In this document: positions 18,010 to 25,182 of the stretch, piece by piece | Layout: every line of letters starts with the position of its first letter | Position numbering within the stretch: the stretch's first letter is position 1 | Position numbers and translations under genes: made by a program | The notes under the pieces: model-generated | Database searches by the model: none | What the model was told of the DNA's origin: nothing | The model's input: only the letters and a program-made list of their open reading frames with translations | Assembly (NCBI RefSeq): GCF_001420695.1 | Contig: NZ_LJJB01000010.1 | Location: 672,131 to 736,130 of the forward strand | Direction: 5' to 3' | Origin: Brevibacillus choshinensis | GTDB taxonomy: Bacteria > Bacillota > Bacilli > Brevibacillales > Brevibacillaceae | Length of the DNA: 64,000 bases

Positions 18010-18666
18010 CTATTCGTCGTAGGCATTAAGGGCATTGATACTATGTGCGAGTGCTGAACCAGCCTTTAACGCAGTGGCGACAAAAATGGCTTCGGTCAGT
18101 TCTTCCATCGTTACTCCCAGCTTTTTCGCCATCTTCGTATGGCCATCGATGCAATAGGCGCATCCGGTGACATGGGCTATCGCCACGGCAATGCATTCCT
18201 TCTCTTTTTGGCTTAACAGACCGGGCTTCATCGCCTGGTGGCTGAATGCCAGATAGGAACGGAACAATTCAGCGTTTTCCTCCCGAAACTCCTTCAGTCT
18301 CTTCATGCTCGACAGCGTGTAAAGGTCGTCTTCCCCTGTTTCGTCGTACGCCTGCAGCGCATTTGCCCCGTGAGCCATCGCAGACCCCGCTTTAAGCGCC
18401 GTCGCTACCATGATCGCTTCCGTCATCTCTTCTTTTGATGCCTCTAGTTCTTTTATTTTCTTGACATGAGCCTCGATACAATACGGGCAACCCGTTACGT
18501 GGGCTACCGCCACGGCGATCAACTCTTTTAATTTCGCCGACAGTGCCCCTGCGGACAAAGCCTGTTGGTTAAAAGCGCCAAACGCTCTAAAGGTTGCAGG
18601 TGCCAGCTTTCCCAATTCCGAAAGTCTCACGCTATACGATTTTTTGTACAAACTGTCATTGCTCAT
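18010..18666 (-). CDS. Tandem carboxymuconolactone decarboxylase (AhpD-like) protein
   Basis: A 218-residue protein made of two copies of the CMD/AhpD fold. Each carries the thioredoxin-like CxxC and distal His: HVTGCPYCIEAH near residue 60 and HVTGCAYCIDGH near residue 168. Each ends in an ATALKAGSA(M/L)AH repeat followed by ALxAYDE. AhpD-type CxxC proteins act as peroxidase partners or thiol oxidoreductases. The internal duplication mimics a dimer in one chain. GGAGGG precedes the ATG. First gene of the ABM-DUF169-RidA-MFS run. Confidence 0.88.
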   Translation of the reverse strand: MSNDSLYKKSYSVRLSELGKLAPATFRAFGAFNQQALSAGALSAKLKELIAVAVAHVTGCPYCIEAHVKKIKELEASKEEMTEAIMVATALKAGSAMAHGANALQAYDETGEDDLYTLSSMKRLKEFREENAELFRSYLAFSHQAMKPGLLSQKEKECIAVAIAHVTGCAYCIDGHTKMAKKLGVTMEELTEAIFVATALKAGSALAHSINALNAYDE

Positions 18667-18700
18667 GGTTTACCCTCCATTACATGTAAATTGTTTTTAT

Positions 18701-18745
18701 GAAAAGGAAGACTCACCTCATGATGTGGAAGTGAGTCTCCCTTCC
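18701..18745 (-). terminator. Strong terminator after the APC permease gene
   Basis: GGAAGGGAGACTCAC pairs with GTGAGTCTTCC on the minus strand and is followed by TTTTC. It separates the permease operon from the CMD run. Confidence 0.85.
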
Positions 18746-18775
18746 AGGCAATTCGCTGAAAAAATGTTTGTTTCT

Positions 18776-20152
18776 TTATAAGGCCTTTACGTTAGCAGGT
18801 GGTTCTTGTTCCTGCTCTGCAGAAAAACCGAGAGACTCTTTTGTTTTCATTTTTTGGTTTTTCCCCGCAATCATCACGTAAATGGCCGCGCAGACGATGT
18901 AGATAAACACCCCGACAAGCAGACCAGCTGTCAAGTTTTTAAGCAGCAGGTACCCTTGAACCAAGGACAAAATCACAGCAATGACGACAATCAGATTTAA
19001 CGTCTTTGGCTTGAATTTGAATTTGGATTTGTTGTATAATTCCGGGTATTTTTTCGGCATTTGGGTGGCAGCGACCAAAGGGATGAGATTGGCAAAGAAA
19101 CCAATTCCGCTCCCCAATGATGCGATTGACTTCAGGGACAGTCCAGTAACAATTGGGATGATTCCGATCAGATAAAACAGTGTCAAGATCCAGAAGGGTG
19201 TGCCGAATTTGCTGCTGACCGTGCCCAATTTTTTCGGTAACCAGCCGTCTTCACAGGCAATCAGGATCCCTTTGGTTGCCCAAGACAGTTGAGCATTTAA
19301 CGTAGTGGCCAGCGCAAACATCGCTCCGCCGATGATAAAGAAGATGAAGAGCGGTCCGGGCAGGATCGTTCTGGCCACATCGGTCAACGGCTTATTTGCT
19401 ACTTCCGCAACCGGTAATACACTTGAGGCTACAGCCGCCATTAATGCGTACAAGATGCCGACCCCAATCGTCGTCGTGATGATCGTCAACGGGATATCCC
19501 TGCCCGGGTTTTTCATCTCCCCGCCGAGTTCGGCTACATATTGGGCACCGCCGGTAGCAAAGGACAGCAAGGCAACCGCTGAGAGAAATCCGCTGATTCC
19601 CCCTGGGAACATTTCCCTCGTGTTAAACACGGAATAATTGACTTCCGGTACTCCCCAGGCAATGAACAACCCAAGAGAAAGTACCAAGATGACCACCATG
19701 ATTTTTTCCGCGATCGCAGCAACTTTTACTCCGACTAGGTTAGTGACGTAGAACACCGTCAACATGATAAACGCGACAGGCTTAATCGGGACCGTGGGGA
19801 ACAGGCTTTGCAAGTAATCAGCAAACGAGAGCGCATACAGGGCAACAGTCAAGTTTGTTACCAAAAACAGCAACAACCAGAAGAAACCAAGTTTTGGAGA
19901 TAAGAGACGGCTGGAGTAGCGATAAAATCCCCCTGTAGTTGGAATGGTTGCGCCCATAACTGCAGTGGGCATCACCTTAAACAGCGTAAAGATCGATGAA
20001 AGAACAAATGCCATTACCACGCCGGTTCCAGTCATGCCGATGGCGACCCCGGTGAGGGACATAATCCCCGCTCCGATGATTTGACCTACGGCGATGCCCA
20101 ATGTATCTCCCAGTCCCAACACTTTCTTCAGCTTCGCTTCTTGACTAGCCAT
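18776..20152 (-). CDS. APC-superfamily amino acid permease
   Basis: A 458-residue membrane protein with twelve predicted helices. The N-terminal VGQIIGAGIMSLTGVAIGMTG is the unwound substrate-binding first helix of APC carriers, and ATTGGFYRYSSRLLSPKLGFF-like sequence follows. Amino acids or amines are the expected substrates. The ATG at 20152 has AAAGGTGGG upstream; a TTG 24 nt earlier has none. It follows the C-S lyase gene by 47 bp and probably imports that enzyme's substrate, such as a sulfur amino acid. Confidence 0.88.
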   Translation of the reverse strand: MASQEAKLKKVLGLGDTLGIAVGQIIGAGIMSLTGVAIGMTGTGVVMAFVLSSIFTLFKVMPTAVMGATIPTTGGFYRYSSRLLSPKLGFFWLLLFLVTNLTVALYALSFADYLQSLFPTVPIKPVAFIMLTVFYVTNLVGVKVAAIAEKIMVVILVLSLGLFIAWGVPEVNYSVFNTREMFPGGISGFLSAVALLSFATGGAQYVAELGGEMKNPGRDIPLTIITTTIGVGILYALMAAVASSVLPVAEVANKPLTDVARTILPGPLFIFFIIGGAMFALATTLNAQLSWATKGILIACEDGWLPKKLGTVSSKFGTPFWILTLFYLIGIIPIVTGLSLKSIASLGSGIGFFANLIPLVAATQMPKKYPELYNKSKFKFKPKTLNLIVVIAVILSLVQGYLLLKNLTAGLLVGVFIYIVCAAIYVMIAGKNQKMKTKESLGFSAEQEQEPPANVKAL

Positions 20153-20199
20153 ATGCTTCCCACCTTTCCGTCTCAAGTTAATTATTTGAATACTCAGTT

Positions 20200-21387
20200 T
20201 TATTTAATTGCGCCTCTGCAACTGTTGACCGCCTTTTCAATTCTGCTAAGACCCTCTTCCAACACGGACCGAGGACAGGCAATATTCATCCGGATAAATC
20301 CTTCTCCACCCAACCCGAAGGTAAAGCCCTGATTTACAGCTACCTTGGCCTGCTTCAGAATAAACTCCTGAAGGGTCTCCGTATCCATGCCTAGCTCTCG
20401 GCAATCCAGCCAGACGAGGTAGGTGGCTTCCGGTTTGATCACCTTGATGCCGTTAATCCTCTTCTCGACATATTCGGTCAGAAAATCAAGATTTTGCTGC
20501 AGGTATTCCAAAAGCTGGTCCAGCCATTCGTCGCCGTATCTGTATGCGCTTTCAGTTGCCACTACGCCAAAGGTATTTGTCAAACGTATAGCCAGCGTGT
20601 TCATGGTCGCCTGAAATATTTCTCTGTATGTTTCATTCGGAATGATGATGTTAGATGCTTGCAGACCTGCCAGGTTAAACGTTTTGCTGGGAGCTGTACA
20701 GACGATGCTGTTCTCGGCAAATTCCTTCGAGATGGCGGCAAATGGAGTATGCGTGTGGCCTTTCAATACAAGGTCACCGTGAATTTCATCAGAAACGATA
20801 TGAACATTGTTCCGGATGCAGATGTTCCCCAGTTCGGTAAGCTCTTCTCGCGTCCAGACCCTCCCCCCTGGATTATGCGGATTGCACAGGATCAGCAGCT
20901 TGACGTCAGGGTCCATTTTCCTTTGCAAGTCGTCGAAATCCATCATATAGCTGCCATTTTCATAGCGAAGCGGATTGTGGACGACTTGCCGTCCGTTTCC
21001 TTCGACGACATTAGTGAATGGATAGTATACGGGCGGTTGAATCACCACTTTATCTCCTGGTTGGGTAAAGGCTTGCACGATATAATTCAGCGCCGGGACC
21101 ACTCCAGGGCAATGACAAATCCACTCTTTTTGTACGGACCACTGATGCCTTCTCTTCATCCAGCCAATCACGGCTTCGTAATAGGACTCCGGTCTCAATG
21201 TGTAGCCAAATATTCCATGTTCGACTCTTTCTTTCATCGCTTCAATGACAGGGGCGGGAGCCATAAAATCCATATCTGCCACCCACATGGGGATTAGGTC
21301 TTTTTCCCCAAACAAATTCTCCGATTCATCCCATTTAATAGAAGCCGTTTGGAATCGATTGATTACCTTATCAAAGTCGTAGCGCAT
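20200..21387 (-). CDS. patB: MalY/PatB-type aminotransferase, cystathionine beta-lyase
   Basis: A 395-residue fold-type-I PLP enzyme. IPMWVADMDFMAPAPVIEA is the MalY/PatB N-terminal signature. LCNPHNPGGRVWT, VSDEIHGDL and the PLP lysine in TAPSKTFNLAGLQ are intact, and RMNIACPR carries the carboxylate-binding Arg. The family cleaves cystathionine or cysteine conjugates to thiol, pyruvate and ammonia. GGAGGAGG precedes the ATG. It is downstream of a 51-residue membrane protein and the operator-bearing promoter, upstream of the permease. Confidence 0.9.
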   Translation of the reverse strand: MRYDFDKVINRFQTASIKWDESENLFGEKDLIPMWVADMDFMAPAPVIEAMKERVEHGIFGYTLRPESYYEAVIGWMKRRHQWSVQKEWICHCPGVVPALNYIVQAFTQPGDKVVIQPPVYYPFTNVVEGNGRQVVHNPLRYENGSYMMDFDDLQRKMDPDVKLLILCNPHNPGGRVWTREELTELGNICIRNNVHIVSDEIHGDLVLKGHTHTPFAAISKEFAENSIVCTAPSKTFNLAGLQASNIIIPNETYREIFQATMNTLAIRLTNTFGVVATESAYRYGDEWLDQLLEYLQQNLDFLTEYVEKRINGIKVIKPEATYLVWLDCRELGMDTETLQEFILKQAKVAVNQGFTFGLGGEGFIRMNIACPRSVLEEGLSRIEKAVNSCRGAIK

Positions 21388-21406
21388 AACGTTACCTCCT
21401 CCTTTT

Positions 21407-21562
21407 TTATCCAGCTTGCTTTCGAAGGGACAGAAGCAACCAGGAAAGTAAAATCAAGACAAAACCACCTCCTACGGTTATTAATGTGACTCCATACTGA
21501 CCTCCAAAAATGTCCGTAAAAAATGCTGCTAACGACGAAGTATCGTGGATGCAAGTCGGCAT
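21407..21562 (-). CDS. Small membrane protein, 51 residues
   Basis: An overlooked short gene between the operator-bearing promoter and the C-S lyase gene. It begins MPTCIHDTSSLAAFF, has one hydrophobic helix (TLITVGGGFVLILLSWLLL, about residues 26-44) and ends in the basic SLRKQAG, predicting an N-out/C-in single-pass protein. AAGGGTG lies 8 nt before the ATG. The next gene starts 19 bp after its stop with its own ribosome binding site. It may be a small subunit or regulator of the adjacent APC permease; no family is recognised. Confidence 0.65.
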   Translation of the reverse strand: MPTCIHDTSSLAAFFTDIFGGQYGVTLITVGGGFVLILLSWLLLSLRKQAG

Positions 21563-21577
21563 GCTCTCCACACCCTT

Positions 21578-21623
21578 AATAATAATTTATTCATATGATA
21601 ATTTATTATTATCAATTAGTCAA
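21578..21623 (-). promoter_or_regulatory. Operon promoter with palindromic operator (copy 1)
   Basis: A near-consensus promoter on the minus strand: TTGACT (21618-21623), 17 bp, TATCAT (21595-21600). Overlapping the -10 is a dyad, AATAATAATTTA (21578-21589) and TAATTTATTATT (21599-21610), 11 of 12 bases symmetrical. Of the 33 bp spanning it, 32 are identical to a second copy in front of the YheO-like regulator. This is the likely binding site of that regulator. Confidence 0.75.
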
Positions 21624-21649
21624 TATTTTCTGACTTTTTAATGGGTAAA

Positions 21650-21683
21650 CGGCTAAAGAAAAGACTTCGCTCTTCTTCAGCCG
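21650..21683 (-). terminator. Terminator after the YheO-like regulator
   Basis: CGGCTGAAGAA pairs with TTCTTTAGCCG on the minus strand, followed by only three T. It sits just before copy 1 of the operator, separating regulator and operon transcripts. Confidence 0.6.
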
Positions 21684-21704
21684 ACTACTTCCGCTAAAAA
21701 CTTG

Positions 21705-22382
21705 TTAAGATTCGATTTTACTAATGTACCTGTAGACTGTGGCTTCTGACGTCTTCAAATGCTTAGCGACTTCCGAAACAGATCCTTTGATTAAGAAGAC
21801 CCCTTTTTCTGACAACCTTTGGATCACTTTCATTTTTTCCTCAGGAGACATTCTATCCGGAGGGATTTCCATTTCAGAAAGCGCTTTCAAGATGATCGAT
21901 GTGGTGAGATCCTCGATCGACGTATGCAGATCCTCAATCGGACTGCTTGCACTCTCCAAATTCTTCCCTTCCAAATTCAATCCGTTTGGCGATACGGAAA
22001 ACACACCCTGAATCATTTCATCCAGGAGGTTTCTGGTCTCAACCATTGCGCTGATGTCCATGTTGATACAGAGCATGCCGGCAACGTTCCCCATGTCGTC
22101 CTTAATGAAAAAAGTCGATGAGCGAACGATCTTTCCGTCTTTCGTTTTACCGGAATAGTTAATCAGAAAGTCTTTCTCCAAATAGGATTTTTCCTTTAAT
22201 ATTTGCAGCGCCAGATCCGTCAAAGAACCGCCGACTTTCCTGTTGCTTACATGGCTGTTTTTGATCGCCACTATTGATTTTTCAATATTACTTACGTCGT
22301 GAAGAACGATTTCGCAGTGACTTCCTAATACACTTCCTAAAAATTCAACCAGCGGAACATAGTTAATAAGCTGGGATTTCAT
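21705..22382 (-). CDS. YheO-like PAS / HTH transcriptional regulator
   Basis: A 225-residue regulator. Residues about 1-120 match the YheO-like PAS domain (GSHCEIVLHDVSNIEKSIVAIKNSHVSNRKVG; DMGNVAGMLCINMDIS). Residues about 170-222 form the C-terminal HTH (EKMKVIQRLSEKGVFLIKGSVSEVAKHLKTSEATVYRYI, in parts). The family includes DauR, which controls D-amino-acid catabolism, so an amino acid ligand is plausible. GAGGTGAAAGA precedes the ATG. Its own promoter carries copy 2 of the operator, so autoregulation is likely. Confidence 0.88.
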   Translation of the reverse strand: MKSQLINYVPLVEFLGSVLGSHCEIVLHDVSNIEKSIVAIKNSHVSNRKVGGSLTDLALQILKEKSYLEKDFLINYSGKTKDGKIVRSSTFFIKDDMGNVAGMLCINMDISAMVETRNLLDEMIQGVFSVSPNGLNLEGKNLESASSPIEDLHTSIEDLTTSIILKALSEMEIPPDRMSPEEKMKVIQRLSEKGVFLIKGSVSEVAKHLKTSEATVYRYISKIES

Positions 22383-22395
22383 TCTTTCACCTCGT

Positions 22396-22441
22396 AATAA
22401 TAATTTATTTATATGATAATTTATTATTATTTCCTGGTCAA
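22396..22441 (-). promoter_or_regulatory. Regulator promoter with palindromic operator (copy 2)
   Basis: TTGACC (22436-22441), 17 bp and TATCAT (22413-22418) on the minus strand, with the same 33-bp AT-rich dyad (22396-22428) overlapping the -10 as in copy 1. The two copies differ at one base in the spacer (T here, C there), and the TTGAC/AATATT flank is also shared at the same distance. Confidence 0.75.
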
Positions 22442-22470
22442 TATTCTTGATTTATCAGGCCATCTATTTA

Positions 22471-22512
22471 AAAAAAGAAGAGTGCCCGCTTGAACGTGGC
22501 ACCCTTCTTTTT
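22471..22512. terminator. Bidirectional terminator
   Basis: GAAGAGTGCC and GGCACCCTTC flank an 11-nt loop, with A-runs on one side and TTTTT on the other. It immediately follows the possible glutaminase remnant on the minus strand. Confidence 0.75.
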
Positions 22513-22600
22513 GCTTCAACAGCCCAACTCCCGCTACACTATTCCCATACTTGTCTATTGCAGGTCCGTAAACGCCGATTCCGCATCCGTCAGGAAATGG
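22511..22600 (-). pseudogene. Possible C-terminal remnant of a glutaminase
   Basis: One frame on the minus strand reads GCGIGVYGPAIDKYGNSV followed by AGVGLLKQ, then runs into the terminator. From memory of the serine-type glutaminase family this matches the conserved C-terminal block (GIGV-x-GPALDE-x-GNSVAG). Nothing of the upstream 250-odd residues is present. It abuts a truncated regulator gene, suggesting a deletion removed the sequence between. The assignment is by recognition of about 26 residues, so moderate. Confidence 0.5.
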
Positions 22601-22619
22601 CGTATTCCTTTTTTTCATT

Positions 22620-23069
22620 CTAAAGGCCAAGGTGAAAGTCGAGCAGTTCTTTCGGATCGATGGTTGCCTCGAACGTCTTTGTATACAGCTCTTGGACGGA
22701 AATGCTTATACTTTGCATAGAACTATCGATATACTCTGTCGATATCAGCATATCAATACTCACGCGATCCAACAGCTTTCGCTGGGAGTAAACCATCTCC
22801 AGAAATCCCTGATAGATGCTGGATTCAGTGGGTGAGATATGCTCCATGCGTTTGTCGGTACCCAATGCATTTTTGGCAATGAGATACGGGATAGGTCCGG
22901 AAAAAAGCCAGTGATCGACGTACTGGTCATTTTCCATGACGATTCTTTCCGTCTCTTTGGTCTCTGTATAGGGAGATGGAATGACGTTCATTTCCTGATC
23001 AAAGTCTTTTGCGATCGATAGGATTCTCTCTACCGTTTGCTTTGGTCCAACCACTCCAGTTTTAAACAT
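22620..23069 (-). pseudogene. Truncated regulator: N-terminal sensor part only
   Basis: A 149-residue product clearly related to the first ~150 residues of the 435-residue regulator at 49445-50752: GVVGPKQTVERI versus AVIGPKLLVDDI, and VDHWLFSGPIPYLIA versus FDVYFFSGDVPFLIT. Near its end, ELLDFHLGL matches ELYEHHMAL of the full protein, then a TAG stop replaces the next conserved Trp. The GGDEF-like and winged-helix parts are absent. It may still be translated (AGGGAAG before the ATG at 23069) but cannot bind DNA as the full protein would. Confidence 0.65.
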
Positions 23070-23150
23070 CGTATCGTCTTCCCTCTGCATTCTATTTATC
23101 CTACTATTTTATAAATTCCTTCTGACATAAATCCACCTCTATGCCGACAC

Positions 23151-23180
23151 AAAAAAAGAGCCCCGAAAAGGCCCTCTTTC
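23151..23180 (-). terminator. Terminator after D-cysteine desulfhydrase
   Basis: AAAGAGGGCC pairs with GGGGCTCTTT on the minus strand, followed by TTTT. Confidence 0.8.
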
Positions 23181-23195
23181 AGCTTGCCAATCTTC

Positions 23196-24200
23196 TTAGG
23201 ATTCCTTTGGTATAAACAACTCTGGCACGGTATACAGGGCAGGCGAGCCTCCTGTATGCAAGAATAACACGTGGTCTTCCTTGGCAAATCGTCCTTCGCG
23301 GATCATCCCGATGAGACCGGCCATGGCCTTTCCGGTATAGACAGGATCGAGCAAAATGCCCTCCGTCTGTGCTACGAGTTTGACTGCTTCCACCATTTCC
23401 TCCGTTGGAATCGCGTAGCCCGGACCCACGTAGCGATCTTCACAAGAAATCAGCTCTGCCCCAATCTCACTTTGCAAACCGATCATCTCAGCCGTACTGC
23501 GCAACAGGTCCAGTACCTTTGCCTCTTGGGTGGTACGATCGCGGCTGACATTGACACCGATCACCTGTGTACTCGAATGACGAGCCAAAAATCCGGCTAC
23601 CAGACCTGCTTGTGTCCCGGCGCTGCCCGATGCGGTTACTACATAATCATACGGCGTTCCTGTCTCCCACGCTTGCTGTTCGATTTCTTCCGCGCAGGCC
23701 ATATAGCCAAGCGTACCGATTTCATTGGAACCACCGACGGGGATCAAATACGCTTTTCTTCCTTCACTCGCCAACTCTTGCGCCAGCTTTTCCATCACGG
23801 GCTGCATATCGCCATCAGCTGGGATAACTTCGATTTTTTCCGCTCCCAGGAGGTGGAACAGCAAGTGATTGCCACTTGCTTGCGGTTCGTAGCCCGTTGC
23901 AGGCTCTGTCAACACCAGCTGGCATTTCAGACCATCACGCACAGCCGCAGCCAACGTCAAGCGACAGTGATTCGATTGGACTGCTCCGCACGTGATGAGT
24001 GTATCCGCTCCTTGTTTCAGCGCGTCGGCCACGAGGTATTCCAGCTTTCGCGTCTTGTTCCCTCCTACCGTCAGGCCCAACTGGTCATCTCGTTTGATAG
24101 AGATCGTAGGCCCTCCCAGAGCTTGAGAGAGTCGCTCCAGTTTTTCGATGGGTGTCTGCCCAGTTGTGTAGCGTCTACGCTCGTAGCGGATTGGGTTCAT
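23196..24200 (-). CDS. dcyD: D-cysteine desulfhydrase
   Basis: A 334-residue fold-type-II PLP enzyme of the ACC deaminase/D-cysteine desulfhydrase family. KRDDQLGLTVGGNKTRKLEYL carries the PLP lysine, CGAVQSNHCR the conserved Ser-Asn-His, and VTASGSAGTQAGL the phosphate loop. It converts D-cysteine to pyruvate, sulfide and ammonia; related enzymes act on other D-amino acids or ACC. AGAGGAGATATC precedes the ATG. It stands alone, but lies close to a C-S lyase operon, so sulfur amino acid catabolism is concentrated here. Confidence 0.88.
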   Translation of the reverse strand: MNPIRYERRRYTTGQTPIEKLERLSQALGGPTISIKRDDQLGLTVGGNKTRKLEYLVADALKQGADTLITCGAVQSNHCRLTLAAAVRDGLKCQLVLTEPATGYEPQASGNHLLFHLLGAEKIEVIPADGDMQPVMEKLAQELASEGRKAYLIPVGGSNEIGTLGYMACAEEIEQQAWETGTPYDYVVTASGSAGTQAGLVAGFLARHSSTQVIGVNVSRDRTTQEAKVLDLLRSTAEMIGLQSEIGAELISCEDRYVGPGYAIPTEEMVEAVKLVAQTEGILLDPVYTGKAMAGLIGMIREGRFAKEDHVLFLHTGGSPALYTVPELFIPKES

Positions 24201-24515
24201 GATATCTCCTCTTTTCCAGCAAATAGTCTCTCTATAGTATACTCCTCTCTATCGTGGAATCCTCCATGTGAACTAGACGAGCATGCTTTATGCGTAGCTA
24301 CTGTTCGAAGAAAATAAAGTATTAGACTGACCCTGACAATTAAAACAGCGTAGCCATGGACCAGAAAATAAAGTCCTAGACTGCCGCTGTTTTATTGAAC
24401 TATAGAACCCGTTAGCTAAAAAAGAAAGAGAGTAACATAATTGTATTCGACCTTTTATAATACGATACCGTAAAGAGGAAATAATAAGGATAACTAGAGA
24501 GGAAAGGAGCCGTTT
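24201..24515. repeat. Gene-free spacer with a 27-bp direct repeat
   Basis: AGAAAATAAAGT, two variable bases, then TAGACTG occurs at 24309 and again at 24363; over 27 bp, 23 match, with a 54-bp period. AAAACAGCG (24342-24350) and CGCTGTTTT (24385-24393) are perfect inverted arms enclosing the second copy. A TATAAT lies at 24456-24461 ahead of the small acidic gene. Nothing else is recognised. Confidence 0.4.
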
Positions 24516-24671
24516 ATGAAGAGACAGCCTCAATTAGGAAAAGAACTGAATGAAAAAACAGGAGGGGGCGAAGGCGTAGCAAACAGGATAGAAGAGCAAG
24601 ATGAAATAGAAGAACAAGATAATATTGAAGCAGTGTATGGCATTGAAGATAATGATGAATATGCTGGATAG
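24516..24671 (+). CDS. Small acidic protein, 51 residues
   Basis: Begins MKRQPQLGKELNEKTGGGEG and continues with an acidic half (IEEQDEIEEQDNIEAV, YGIEDNDEYAG). AAAGGAG lies 6 nt ahead of the ATG, a strong reason to call it real. It is hydrophilic, with no signal or membrane segment, and probably disordered. No family is recognised. Confidence 0.55.
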   Translation: MKRQPQLGKELNEKTGGGEGVANRIEEQDEIEEQDNIEAVYGIEDNDEYAG

Positions 24672-24738
24672 AGATACTCCATTATACTATTTGGCCATTA
24701 AAAAACATGAGGCTGAAAATCAAACGATGGCATGACAA

Positions 24739-24775
24739 TAAAAAGGAACACTGAGGATTTTCTACAGTGTTCCTT
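24739..24775 (-). terminator. Terminator after the second bL36 gene
   Basis: AAGGAACACTG pairs perfectly with CAGTGTTCCTT across 11 nt, followed on the minus strand by TTTTTATT. Confidence 0.88.
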
Positions 24776-24785
24776 GAAGGTTCAA

Positions 24786-24899
24786 TTAACCTTGTCTTTG
24801 CTTGTGTTTCGTATTCTCACAGATCACCATGACAGTTCTATTTCTTCTAATCGTTTTACATTTTTCACATATATGTTTTACAGATGGTCTAACTTTCAT
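24786..24899 (-). CDS. rpmJ: 50S ribosomal protein bL36, extra copy
   Basis: A 37-residue gene hidden in an intergenic region. The product starts [19 protein letters not shown] and ends [15 protein letters not shown], plainly bL36. The zinc ligands Cys11, Cys14, Cys27 and His32 are all present (C+ form). AAGGAGG lies 8 nt before the ATG and a perfect terminator follows, so it is a complete single-gene unit. It is not in a ribosomal-protein operon and differs at several residues (H9, N20, T30) from the sequence usual in that operon, indicating a paralogue or acquired copy. Confidence 0.88.
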   Translation of the reverse strand: MKVRPSVKHICEKCKTIRRNRTVMVICENTKHKQRQG

Positions 24900-24963
24900 T
24901 ATAAGTACCTCCTTACCAGCTTGCCTTCTTGATCGGCTACAAACGAAAATACAGAAAACATTG

Positions 24964-24993
24964 TATATAAATGTATATCTTATGGTATATCAA
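24964..24993 (-). promoter_or_regulatory. Candidate promoter of the bL36 gene
   Basis: TTGATA (24988-24993), 18 bp and TATATA (24964-24969) on the minus strand, leaving a leader of about 60 nt before bL36. Very AT-rich surroundings lower the specificity. Confidence 0.4.
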
Positions 24994-25094
24994 CTTTTAA
25001 TCAAGATCAATTGATAATCTGTGGAAATCAAGTACTGGTTGAATACAAAAACATATGGGGAGAGCTAGAATTAAAAAGGATTGGCAATATGGAA

Positions 25095-25123
25095 GCAGGG
25101 AGAAGGCATCATCTTCTCCCTGC
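25095..25123. repeat. Perfect 11-bp hairpin
   Basis: GCAGGGAGAAG and CTTCTCCCTGC flank a 7-nt loop. No T-run follows on either strand, so it is not a typical terminator. It lies inside a 79-codon open stretch (24933-25169) without a convincing start codon, ahead of the GGDEF remnant. Confidence 0.5.
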
Positions 25124-25182
25124 GGATAAACTTTTCTATAACGTTATGGAAAGGATGAAGTGGGGATAACGTCAGGGAACGT

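Noticed and set aside
21360-22450. Riboswitch or T-box leader for the amino-acid operon
   Set aside because: Leaders between the promoters and first genes are under 40 nt, and no T-box sequence was seen.
24802-25014. Plus-strand 70-codon frame across the bL36 gene
   Set aside because: It is antisense to bL36, has no ribosome binding site, and its hydrophobic composition reflects the AT-rich promoter region.
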